The position numbers and the translations under genes are program-made. Shown piece by piece: positions 15,842 to 23,494 of a stretch of DNA of 49,767 nucleotides (positions within the stretch are counted from its first letter, which is position 1; each line of letters starts with the position of its first letter). This DNA comes from JACZST01 sp036985755 (GTDB lineage: Bacteria > Actinomycetota > Acidimicrobiia > Spongiisociales > UBA5794): assembly GCA_036985755.1 (NCBI GenBank), contig BTQG01000005.1, positions 1 to 49,767 of the forward strand, written 5' to 3'. Under the pieces are notes generated by a model, which was not told where the DNA came from, made no database searches, and saw nothing but the letters and a program-made list of their open reading frames with translations.

Positions 15842-17059
15842 TCAGAACCCGGTGATGCGGATGACTTCGCCGACGATCACCGTCGGCCCATCCTGGCCGG
15901 GGATCGGCCTGCCCGGCGTGCCCTGGCCCGTTGACACGTAGAGAGCCCCGTCGTCGCCGAGCGTGATGTTGGTCGGGGCGTCCAGGCCCCCGGCGAGAAG
16001 CAGGGCGGGTCCGCCGTCTGCCGGGTACATGGTGACGTTGCCGCTGAATCTCAGATAACCGCCGTGCCGGGGAATGGCATCGGGGTCGTGCAGGTCGGCC
16101 CCATCGGCAAAGAGCTCGGCGTAGTCGGCCGCCATCTCGACCACGAAGATGTTGCCGAGTTTGTCGATGGCAACATCCACCGCGGTGGTGAGACCGGCGA
16201 TCTCATCGACGACCCCACCGGTGAGCGGGTCGACCCGCACCACCTTGGCGTCGCCTGGGACAAATGGAATGAAACTGCCGTCGTCTGCCTGCGCCACACC
16301 CGAGAAGAGCGCCACCAGGACGTCGCCATTGCGCGGATCGACGGCGATACCCGCCGGCACCGCTTGCTGCCCGCTGTCGAGGGCGGAGAATGCGGCGATG
16401 TCGCGCCGGTCCCCCTCCTCCAGCGACACTTCGATCAGCTGGTTGAGCGTGCTCTCGCTTGTGAAGATGCTGCGCCCATCCAGGGCCAGGGCGATCCCCG
16501 TCATGTTGCTGCGGGCAGAGAGATTGCGACCCATCGAGCCTTCGGCGCTGATCTCGAATAGGGCGAACTCATCAAAACCACCGTCGACCGAGAGGAACAC
16601 GCGACCATCGCCGTGCACCGCGACGTCGCTCGGGCCGCTCACCTCGTCACGGCCCGTCGCGTAGACGTCCATGGCGTTGTAGCTGGCGAGATGCTCGAAC
16701 CACGTCATGGTCTCTCCCGGGTCGGTGAAGTCGCCGTCGCCGCTGCGGTCGATGAACCCGGTGAGCCTGCCCGATCGCTGCCTGACATCGACGGCATCGT
16801 CGCCCGAGCCTGCCTCCGCCACCAACAAGCCGCCCTCTGCGTCGATGGCGACTCCACGCGGATTCTGGAGACCGGTGAGGACCACCTCGACCGTGACTGT
16901 GTCCGCCGTATCCGCAGTGCGAGATGTCGTGCACCCAGCCAGTGCCAATGCAAGTGCGACGGCGCCACCAACCAGGCCGGGCAGCGCGGAGCCACGCGTC
17001 GTCGTGGTCGATCGATCGACGGGCTCGATGAAGGCTCCGGTTTCCGGGTCAGCGGGCAA
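15842..17059 (-). CDS. Exported propeller lipoprotein, ScyD/ScyE-like, last gene of the inositol operon
   Basis: 405 residues from a TTG start that overlaps the end of the RDD gene. The hydrophobic stretch at about 28-41 ends in the lipobox LAGC (Cys43). Repeats such as GLQNPRGVAIDAEGGLLVAEAG, GIAVDPRNGDVLVALFSG and NITLGDDGALYVSTG indicate a multi-bladed NHL-type propeller. It is similar in plan to the lipoprotein at 5994-7151: same anchor position, same repeat type and same place at the end of an operon. A role in binding or processing an extracellular substrate is possible; no enzymatic motif is visible. The start codon is uncertain. Confidence 0.72.
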   Translation of the reverse strand: MPADPETGAFIEPVDRSTTTTRGSALPGLVGGAVALALALAGCTTSRTADTADTVTVEVVLTGLQNPRGVAIDAEGGLLVAEAGSGDDAVDVRQRSGRLTGFIDRSGDGDFTDPGETMTWFEHLASYNAMDVYATGRDEVSGPSDVAVHGDGRVFLSVDGGFDEFALFEISAEGSMGRNLSARSNMTGIALALDGRSIFTSESTLNQLIEVSLEEGDRRDIAAFSALDSGQQAVPAGIAVDPRNGDVLVALFSGVAQADDGSFIPFVPGDAKVVRVDPLTGGVVDEIAGLTTAVDVAIDKLGNIFVVEMAADYAELFADGADLHDPDAIPRHGGYLRFSGNVTMYPADGGPALLLAGGLDAPTNITLGDDGALYVSTGQGTPGRPIPGQDGPTVIVGEVIRITGF

Positions 17060-17513
17060 GTACCACCACCGTTTTTGCTGCCTTGTCGTGCAGTCCCCGG
17101 CGACGCTTGTCGAACAACAACCAGCCGTAGATGACGGCGGCGACGACGCTGACTCCCGGCAGAAACACGAAAACGCCCGGCACCACCCAACGCAGTGAGG
17201 ATGGGCCAGGACCGGGGATCTGGCCGGTTCGCTCCATCACCACCCTGGTGCCGGCCAGCATCTTGCCAGGTGTTTGGCCGCGGGACACGGTGAACCCGAT
17301 GTAATAGGCAGCGGCGACCAGCCCCTGAGTGATCAAGACCGCAGGGGGGAGCCGCAGAGCATCCCCGGTGTCGAGGTCGATCCGGAATACCCGCACCACG
17401 ATGAGGGCGATCAAGACCAGAACCACCCAATCGGCCGCGAACCCCGCCAGACGCCGCCAGGGTTCGGCGATTTGATCGTCGTCGATGGGACTGGGCAAGT
17501 CATGTTCGGTCAT
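17049..17513 (-). CDS. RDD-family membrane protein
   Basis: 154 residues. It has the R-x-x-A-x-x-x-D start of the RDD family (WRRLAGFAADWVVL), three hydrophobic segments, the middle motif GQTPGKMLAGTRVV and the C-terminal RRGLHDKAAKTVVV. RDD proteins are small integral membrane proteins, some linked to ion exchange or transport, but without a general function. It sits between iolB and the lipoprotein gene on the same strand. The ATG at 17513 was chosen as the first residue close to the conserved domain; an in-frame ATG at 17573 would overlap iolB by 29 bases. Confidence 0.82.
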   Translation of the reverse strand: MTEHDLPSPIDDDQIAEPWRRLAGFAADWVVLVLIALIVVRVFRIDLDTGDALRLPPAVLITQGLVAAAYYIGFTVSRGQTPGKMLAGTRVVMERTGQIPGPGPSSLRWVVPGVFVFLPGVSVVAAVIYGWLLFDKRRRGLHDKAAKTVVVLAR

Positions 17514-17544
17514 GTCACGGACGAGATCGTTCCTTCCCCGAGCC

Positions 17545-18417
17545 TCAGCAAGGGTTTTGTGTGCCTTGGGCACTCGTCATCGGGAGACGCGGATCGCTCG
17601 GAAGTTGCTCGAGGGCCTGGCGAGCCCAGGCGTGTCGGGGGTCGTCGCTGAATCGCCATGCCCGTTCGGGAGACGGGCCCGCCATGACGTTGAGGTAATA
17701 CATGTGGTGCCCGGGAGCAGCCGCAGCCGGACCGTGAAATCCCCGCGGGACCAGGTACACGTCGCCGTCGCCCACCTTCAGCGTGTCGTCGATGTCGCCG
17801 TCGTCGGTGTAACAACTGAAGAACCCAAAACCGCCTTCGCCGTCGATGCGGAAATAGTAGATCTCCTCGAGCTCGATCTCAGCCTCGGTGGTCTCGTCGT
17901 GTTTGTGCGGGGGATACGACGACCAACTGCCTTCGGGTGTCAGCACTTCAACGGCGATGAGTTTGTCGGCGTCTGTCGCATCGGCACTGAGAAAGTTGTT
18001 GATCTGGCGAGTCCCCGCACCCCCTCCCCTGACTTCGACCTTTACGTCCTGAGCGGCGACCCTATACGGGTCGATGCGCCGGGTGGCTTGCGCCGTGCAC
18101 AGGGCAACCTGGCACGGCCCCTGCGTGGTCATTCTGATGGCGGCGTCGATCGGCGCGTAGGCGAAATCGGTGACCGCGGCGAAAACACCGGCTCTGCCCT
18201 CGAGGCGAAAGGAGTGAGATTCCACCTCGATCGTGACACCGCCGGAGAGCGGAAGGATCGCCATCTCGGTGGTCCCGGTGCTGAGCTCATGGCTCGTGTC
18301 GGCCGCCAGGTTCACGACAGACAGGCCCGAGTACAGCCACCCTGCCCGTGTTGCGGTGATGTCCACCGAAGTCGCCCCGGCGCCGGTGGATTCTGCTGGA
18401 TAGAACCGTCTAGCCAT
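17545..18417 (-). CDS. iolB: 5-deoxy-glucuronate isomerase
   Basis: 290 residues, cytoplasmic, bicupin fold. It isomerises 5-deoxy-D-glucuronate to 2-deoxy-5-keto-D-gluconate in myo-inositol breakdown. The metal-binding cupin motif reads SSYPPHKHDE followed by EEIYYF, with a further histidine in PRGFHGP, all hallmarks of IolB. The frame is open further upstream, but the ATG at 18417 gives the normal family length and overlaps the stop of iolE by eight bases, so the genes are coupled. Together with iolE, iolG and iolD it leaves little doubt about the pathway. Confidence 0.92.
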   Translation of the reverse strand: MARRFYPAESTGAGATSVDITATRAGWLYSGLSVVNLAADTSHELSTGTTEMAILPLSGGVTIEVESHSFRLEGRAGVFAAVTDFAYAPIDAAIRMTTQGPCQVALCTAQATRRIDPYRVAAQDVKVEVRGGGAGTRQINNFLSADATDADKLIAVEVLTPEGSWSSYPPHKHDETTEAEIELEEIYYFRIDGEGGFGFFSCYTDDGDIDDTLKVGDGDVYLVPRGFHGPAAAAPGHHMYYLNVMAGPSPERAWRFSDDPRHAWARQALEQLPSDPRLPMTSAQGTQNPC

Positions 18418-19294
18418 CCGCAAGATCCTCCAAGAATGCGAAGCTCTGCGCCGCGGCAACGACGGGGCCCTCACCGGATTCGGGCTCGGTCTCCAGCACC
18501 GTATCTTGCTCGATGACATACCAACCCTCGTAGCCCTGGGCCTCGAGCGTTTCGATGAAACCCCGTATGTCCACGCTGCCGCCACCCAGCGGAAGGAATA
18601 GGCCGTCGATCACGGCCTGGCGGAAGGCCAGGTCGCCGGAGCGGACCAGTCGCGCCAAACCCTCGTCGAGATCCTTGAGGTGGACATGAATCACCCGACC
18701 GGCGGCGGCCTTGGCGATGGCGACGGGATCGGCCCCCGCCAGCACCAGATGTCCGGTATCGATGCACAGATCAACCCGGGATTGCTCGAGCACACGCTCG
18801 ACGTGATCCTGGCGCACCACTGCCATGCCCCAGTGTGGATGGAGGGCGGTCCTCAAGCCATGTCCGGAGACGATCTGGATGACGCGATCGAGACCGGTCA
18901 ACAATGTGTCCCATTCGGCTTCTGTGAGCTCTATCTGGCGGTCGTAGCCTGCATGAGCCGAATCGGGCCCGAGCACCATGACCGGTGCGCCGGTGGCGGC
19001 GAGGGTGGCGGCCGCCCGATCCACATAGGCGAGGTTCTCGGATACCACCTCGGAGCGATAGAGGACCGCCGGTACGAAAGCACCGACGAGGGCGAGGCCG
19101 AAGCGATCGAGAAGCACTCGCAACTCGTCTCCATCTTCAGCCAAATAGCCGTCGGGGCCCAGCTCGGTAGCGGACAGGCCGACCTGCTGCATCTCGGCGA
19201 GCACCCGTTCCCGGTCCATCAGGTGGCCCCACCCGGGAGATCCATCCACCCCCCAGGTGATCGGTGCCCCGGCGATGCGGCTCAGAAACGTCAT
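18410..19294 (-). CDS. iolE: Inosose dehydratase-like sugar phosphate isomerase/epimerase (TIM barrel)
   Basis: 294 residues of the xylose-isomerase-like TIM barrel family. IolE removes water from scyllo-inosose to give the substrate of IolD. The family start GAPITWGVDGSPGWG, the barrel metal-site segments DLCIDTGHLVLAGADP and VIHVHLKDLD, and the C-terminal YEGWYVIEQD all fit. The ATG at 19294 overlaps the stop of iolG as ATGA; the longer open frame upstream lies over iolG and is ignored. A related epimerase role cannot be excluded, but its place between iolG and iolB supports IolE. Confidence 0.88.
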   Translation of the reverse strand: MTFLSRIAGAPITWGVDGSPGWGHLMDRERVLAEMQQVGLSATELGPDGYLAEDGDELRVLLDRFGLALVGAFVPAVLYRSEVVSENLAYVDRAAATLAATGAPVMVLGPDSAHAGYDRQIELTEAEWDTLLTGLDRVIQIVSGHGLRTALHPHWGMAVVRQDHVERVLEQSRVDLCIDTGHLVLAGADPVAIAKAAAGRVIHVHLKDLDEGLARLVRSGDLAFRQAVIDGLFLPLGGGSVDIRGFIETLEAQGYEGWYVIEQDTVLETEPESGEGPVVAAAQSFAFLEDLADG

Positions 19295-20283
19295 GCCACT
19301 TCGTTCAGGGTCACGATTCGCCCCTCCCGCGCCGAGACGGTGCAGGCCTCGGCAATCACCAGGGCGGCTCTCGCATCCTGCACCGTGCACTCGTTGGGCC
19401 CACCGTTGCCGACCATTTCGAGGAAGGCATCCATCTCGCTTGCGTAGGTTTCGCCGAAGCGCGGTATCCATTCGGTGTATGGATCGGTGGGTTGGGGGGC
19501 ACCGGGCTCGACCGACCGCAGGGGAGTGCGCCCATCGAGACCGACGGCTATCGAGTCCTTTGTGCCGAAGACCTCCATGCGCACGTCGTATCCGACCGGG
19601 TCGTGGCGTGACCCGCACAGCACCGCAAGGGTGCCGTCGTCGAGCCACAGGGTCACTGCGGTCTGGGCGTAGTCGTCGAGCTCGGCGAACCAATCGAATG
19701 CCTTCGTGGCGCCGGCGGCGTGGACCCGAATGACCTCCCGATCGGTCACAAAGCGCAGAATGTCGAAGTCGTGGATCAGCTGATCCCGGAACTCGCCCCC
19801 CGAGCGTGCGATGTAGTCCTCGGTTGGCAGTTCGTAGTCATGGTGCTGTCCGATAACGAGTGTCAGGTCCCCGAGATCGCCGCCGGCGACAAGATCACGC
19901 GCCCTGCGGTAACCGGGATCGAACCGGCGATTGAAGCCCATTTGAACCGGCACATCGCCCTTTGTCACCGCGGCCACCGCCCGGTCGGCATCGGCGAGGT
20001 TCATCGCCAGCGGCTTCTCGCAGAACGCAGGCACCCGGTGGTCAACGGCGAGCTCGATCAGCTCGGCGTGTTTGTCGGCCGGTGTGGAGATGACGACGGC
20101 ATCGACCGACTCCAAGAGCTCGGCTGCGTCCTCGACGATGTTGCCTCCGCAGCTTGTCGCCACCCGTTGCGATTGAGCGAGTATTGGATCGGTCACGATG
20201 ATGGCGGACACGGCGGGGTGAAGGCTGAGGTTGTCGGCGTGAATCGCGCCGATTCGCCCGGCGCCGATGATGCCCACTTTCAC
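19291..20283 (-). CDS. iolG: myo-inositol 2-dehydrogenase-like Gfo/Idh/MocA oxidoreductase
   Basis: 330 residues. It oxidises inositol to inosose with NAD. The Rossmann motif GAGRIG is at the N-terminus, the family motif EKP (FCEKPLAMN) near residue 95, and the substrate-binding helix GGEFRDQLIHDFDI carries the catalytic Asp/His pair. The start is a GTG at 20283, with GGGAGG six bases upstream; the in-frame ATG at 20334 falls inside the operator and is rejected. It is the first gene of the minus-strand inositol operon and is divergent from iolD over the operator. Other polyol dehydrogenases share this fold, so the exact polyol is inferred from context. Confidence 0.88.
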   Translation of the reverse strand: MKVGIIGAGRIGAIHADNLSLHPAVSAIIVTDPILAQSQRVATSCGGNIVEDAAELLESVDAVVISTPADKHAELIELAVDHRVPAFCEKPLAMNLADADRAVAAVTKGDVPVQMGFNRRFDPGYRRARDLVAGGDLGDLTLVIGQHHDYELPTEDYIARSGGEFRDQLIHDFDILRFVTDREVIRVHAAGATKAFDWFAELDDYAQTAVTLWLDDGTLAVLCGSRHDPVGYDVRMEVFGTKDSIAVGLDGRTPLRSVEPGAPQPTDPYTEWIPRFGETYASEMDAFLEMVGNGGPNECTVQDARAALVIAEACTVSAREGRIVTLNEVA

Positions 20284-20333
20284 CCGCCACCTCCCTCTCA
20301 CGCGTCCGGTTGGCTGCTCCGCGTTGGAGCGCA

Positions 20334-20347
20334 TTGGAACGTTCCAA
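20334..20347. promoter_or_regulatory. Perfect palindromic LacI-type operator between iolG and iolD
   Basis: TTGGAACGTTCCAA is a perfect 14-bp palindrome in the divergent iolG/iolD promoter region. A 12-bp core identical to it (TGGAACGTTCCA) recurs at 23393-23404 before the transaldolase gene. The centre CG with symmetric arms is typical of LacI-family binding sites, and a LacI-family gene lies in the same locus, so it is the likely binder. Confidence 0.8.
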
Positions 20348-20363
20348 CAACGAACGGTATACT
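20334..20363 (+). promoter_or_regulatory. Putative iolD promoter overlapping the operator
   Basis: TTGGAA (20334-20339) as -35 and TATACT (20358-20363) as -10 are 18 bases apart. The -35 box lies inside the palindrome, so repressor binding would block RNA polymerase directly. Transcription would begin near 20370. Confidence 0.55.
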
Positions 20364-20439
20364 GTGAGTCGAGTCGATGTCAAGGCGCTTTTCCATCGAT
20401 GGGAGGGCGGTGCGAGCGGCTCATGAACAGGGAGTGACG

Positions 20440-22299
20440 ATGGAGACGGTGCGACTCACCACGGCTCAGGCCATCGTGCGCTGGCTGATAGCGCAACGCA
20501 CCGAGATCGACGGTATCGAAGTTCCCCTGTTTCCCGGCGTGTTCGGGATCTTCGGCCACGGCAACGTGGTGTCCCTGGCCGAGGCCCTGGCAGCGGTCCA
20601 GGATGCGTTGCCCACCTGGCGAGGACACAACGAACAATCCATGGCGCTAGCCGCGGTGGCGTTCGCCAAGGCGAAGTCTCGGCGCCAGATCATGATCGCC
20701 ACCTCGTCGGTGGGCCCGGGCTCGACCAACATGGTGACCGCTGCCGCGGTGGCCCATGCCAACCGGTTACCGCTGCTGCTGATCAGTGGCGATACCTTCC
20801 AGCATCGGATCGTGGACCCCGTTCTGCAGCAGGTCGAGCATTTCGGCAACCCGGCGACGACGGTGAGCGATGTCTTTCGGGCGGTGACCCGTTTCTGGGA
20901 CCGCATCACCCGCCCGGAGCAGATCATCCAGACGCTGCCCCAGGCCCTGGCCATCATGCTCGATCCGGCCGAGTGCGGACCGGCGTACATCGGTCTGCCC
21001 CAGGACATCGCAGCCGAGGCATACGACTTCCCCGTGCGGTTCTTCGGCAAGACCGTGCACTACATCCGCCGGCCCGGTCCCGACGCCCGCGACATCACCG
21101 CGGCCGCCGCAGTGCTCGCCGCCGCCGCCAAACCGCTTTTCATCGCAGGGGGAGGGGTCCACTACTCGGGTGCGGTGGATGAGCTCACGGCCTTTGCCGT
21201 CGCCAGGGGGATCCCGGTGGTGGAGACGGTGGCAGGCAAGTCCACGCTGGTATACGACCACCCGAACTTCGCCGGTCCGATCGGGGTCACGGGAAGCACC
21301 TCTGCCAACGCGCTCGCCGCCGATGCCGATGTGGTGGTGGCGGTGGGCACCCGCCTCCAGGACTTCACCACCGGATCGTGGACGGTATTCGAGAATCCAC
21401 GGATGCAACTGGTGTCGATCAACGTCGGACGGTTTGATGCCACCAAGCATCATGCGGTATCGGTTGTGGGCGACGCCCGAGTGTCGCTCGAGGCGCTGAA
21501 CCAGGCCGTCGGCGACTATCACGCTCCGGCGGAATGGCTGCAGCGCAGCGGCGAGGAGAGGCGCCGGTGGTACGACTACCTGGACGATTACGTCGCCGGC
21601 GACTTCGACGTGCCGACGTATGCCCAGGTCATCCGGGCGGTCAACGACCTGGTGGACGACACCGACTATCAGGTGTCCGCCGCCGGGGGGCTTCCCGGCG
21701 AGCTCAACATGGGCTGGCAGGCAAAGTCGGTTGGCAGCTTCGACGTGGAATACGGCTATTCCTGCATGGGATATGAGATCGCCGGCGCCTGGGGAGCGAA
21801 GATGGCACTGCCCGATCGGGACGTCATCTCGTGGGTCGGCGATGGCTCCTACCTCATGATGAACTCGGATATCTACTCGACGGTCGCCACCGGCCACAAG
21901 GTGATCTTCATCGTGTGCGACAACGGCGGGTTTGCGGTGATCAATCGGCTTCAGGTCGGTACGGGCGGTGAGGAGTTCAACAACCTGCTGGAACACACGA
22001 GGAGGGCGGACGACACCAGGGTAGATTTCGTCAGCCATGCTGCGTCGCTGGGCGCCATCGCCGAGAAGGTCACCGGTATCGAGGAGCTTGGCGCAGCGTT
22101 CCGCAGGGCGAAAGATGCAGACCGGAGTTCCGTCATCGTGATCGACACGCATCCCTACGAATGGACAGACGGTGGCGGCTGGTGGGAGGTGGGGGTCCCC
22201 GAGGTGTCCGATCGCGAGCAAGTGCTGGTGGCGCGCGCCGAGTGGGATGCCGGGCGCAAAAACCAACGGGTTGGGATCTGGGCTGACGATGAGCGGTGA
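20440..22299 (+). CDS. iolD: 3D-(3,5/4)-trihydroxycyclohexane-1,2-dione hydrolase (ThDP enzyme)
   Basis: 619 residues, thiamine-diphosphate-dependent. It opens the ring of the diketo intermediate to 5-deoxy-glucuronate. The N-terminal domain has the catalytic glutamate E65 in RGHNEQSMAL and the family start RLTTAQAIVRWL. The C-terminal cofactor site reads GDGSYLMMNSD with CDNGGFAVINRLQ downstream. The ATG at 20440 was chosen for its GGGAG ribosome binding site and because IolD proteins begin here; an in-frame ATG at 20377, close to the predicted transcription start, would add 21 unrelated residues. The LacI gene follows 27 bases later. Confidence 0.93.
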   Translation: METVRLTTAQAIVRWLIAQRTEIDGIEVPLFPGVFGIFGHGNVVSLAEALAAVQDALPTWRGHNEQSMALAAVAFAKAKSRRQIMIATSSVGPGSTNMVTAAAVAHANRLPLLLISGDTFQHRIVDPVLQQVEHFGNPATTVSDVFRAVTRFWDRITRPEQIIQTLPQALAIMLDPAECGPAYIGLPQDIAAEAYDFPVRFFGKTVHYIRRPGPDARDITAAAAVLAAAAKPLFIAGGGVHYSGAVDELTAFAVARGIPVVETVAGKSTLVYDHPNFAGPIGVTGSTSANALAADADVVVAVGTRLQDFTTGSWTVFENPRMQLVSINVGRFDATKHHAVSVVGDARVSLEALNQAVGDYHAPAEWLQRSGEERRRWYDYLDDYVAGDFDVPTYAQVIRAVNDLVDDTDYQVSAAGGLPGELNMGWQAKSVGSFDVEYGYSCMGYEIAGAWGAKMALPDRDVISWVGDGSYLMMNSDIYSTVATGHKVIFIVCDNGGFAVINRLQVGTGGEEFNNLLEHTRRADDTRVDFVSHAASLGAIAEKVTGIEELGAAFRRAKDADRSSVIVIDTHPYEWTDGGGWWEVGVPEVSDREQVLVARAEWDAGRKNQRVGIWADDER

Positions 22300-22326
22300 T
22301 ATGGCGCCGAGCCCATTGATTTGCCG

Positions 22327-23349
22327 ATGAAACACCCCACGATCCTCGATGTCGCCGACGAAGCCGGCGTGTCGAAATCACTGGTCTCCCTCGTTATGAG
22401 GGGCTCGGACCGGGTCAGCCCATCGAGTCGGAAAGCCGTGCTGGAGGCGGCAAAGAGACTCGGGTACCGGCCCAACGCGGCAGCGCGCACCATGGTGCGG
22501 CAACGCTCCTATGTCGTAGGCGTGATGATTTCGAACCTCCACAACCCGTTCTTTGCCGACGTGATCGACGGCGTCGACGTGGCGGCCACAGCCGCCGGAT
22601 ACCGCGCCATCCTGACCACCGGCAACGGGGTGCCGCAGCGAGAACGCCATGCGATCGCAACGCTGCTCGAGATGCGGGTGGATGGTCTGATCCTGGTTTC
22701 CCCCTCCGGCCGCAATGAAGGTGCCATCGAGGCATCACATACGGTGCCGACGGTCGTCGTTGGCAAGGCGACGAGAGTCTCGACGGTCGACAGCGTCACC
22801 AACGACGACCGCCGCGGCGCTGAGATGGTCGTCGACCACCTCGTGGAGCTCGGGCACCGCGACATCGCCCACATCGACGGGGGTTCCGGAGCCGGCGCCA
22901 GGCCCCGTCGCACCGGTTACGAGTCTGCGATGCGATCCCACGGGTTGGCGAGCCACATCCGGTCGGTGCGGGGCGATTTCACCGAAGAGGGCGGCGGCGC
23001 CGGGATGCGGAGCCTGCTTGGCGAAGGGACCCGGCCGACGGCCGTCTTCATCGCCAACGACCTTGCGGCGATCGGCGCGCTCGCGGTGCTCGATGCCGAA
23101 GGGCTGGACGTGCCCGACGATATGTCGGTCGTGGGTTACGACAACATCACCCTCGCCGCCGGCCACCGCTTGGGGCTGACGACGGTAGATCAGCCTCGAC
23201 ACGACATGGGGCGCATGGCCGCGGGCCTCGTCTTGGAGAAGATCGGGCAGGACCGCCCGCCGTCCCGCCACGTTGTTCTCGCGCCCAAGCTGATCGCACG
23301 CGCGTCCAGCGGGCCCCCGGCTGTTTCGCGACCGGGGCAGAGCCCGTGA
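22327..23349 (+). CDS. LacI-family transcriptional regulator of the inositol locus
   Basis: 340 residues. The N-terminal helix-turn-helix and hinge are complete (TILDVADEAGVSKSLVSLVM, later RLGYRPNAAART), followed by a periplasmic-binding-like effector domain with the typical NDLAAIGAL and SVVGYDNI segments. It probably represses iolG and iolD and the transaldolase-family gene through the palindromes at 20334-20347 and 23393-23404, with an inositol-pathway compound as inducer. An in-frame TTG lies two codons before the chosen ATG. It is cotranscribed with iolD, so it may regulate its own synthesis. Confidence 0.92.
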   Translation: MKHPTILDVADEAGVSKSLVSLVMRGSDRVSPSSRKAVLEAAKRLGYRPNAAARTMVRQRSYVVGVMISNLHNPFFADVIDGVDVAATAAGYRAILTTGNGVPQRERHAIATLLEMRVDGLILVSPSGRNEGAIEASHTVPTVVVGKATRVSTVDSVTNDDRRGAEMVVDHLVELGHRDIAHIDGGSGAGARPRRTGYESAMRSHGLASHIRSVRGDFTEEGGGAGMRSLLGEGTRPTAVFIANDLAAIGALAVLDAEGLDVPDDMSVVGYDNITLAAGHRLGLTTVDQPRHDMGRMAAGLVLEKIGQDRPPSRHVVLAPKLIARASSGPPAVSRPGQSP

Positions 23350-23392
23350 TCGACGGACGATTGCATCGACGATCCAGAGAATCCGGGCCGCG

Positions 23393-23404
23393 TGGAACGT
23401 TCCA
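23393..23404. promoter_or_regulatory. Second LacI-type operator, before the transaldolase-family gene
   Basis: TGGAACGTTCCA is a perfect 12-bp palindrome identical to the core of the iolG/iolD operator. It lies just upstream of a TATACT box (23410-23415), the same -10 sequence as in front of iolD, though six bases closer. No clear -35 box is visible, so the operator probably covers the spacer. Confidence 0.75.
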
Positions 23405-23494
23405 ACCCATATACTGCACAGCAGGGCACCGCCAGCGCCGCGGGTGTTCTGAGACCGGGTTGCGATGAGCCGGTGACGGCAAGGAGCGAGCAAT

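Noticed and set aside
20767..22335. A 520-codon open frame on the minus strand opposite iolD
   Set aside because: It mirrors the codon pattern of iolD and has a His/Arg/Gly-rich, domain-free translation; iolD is certain.
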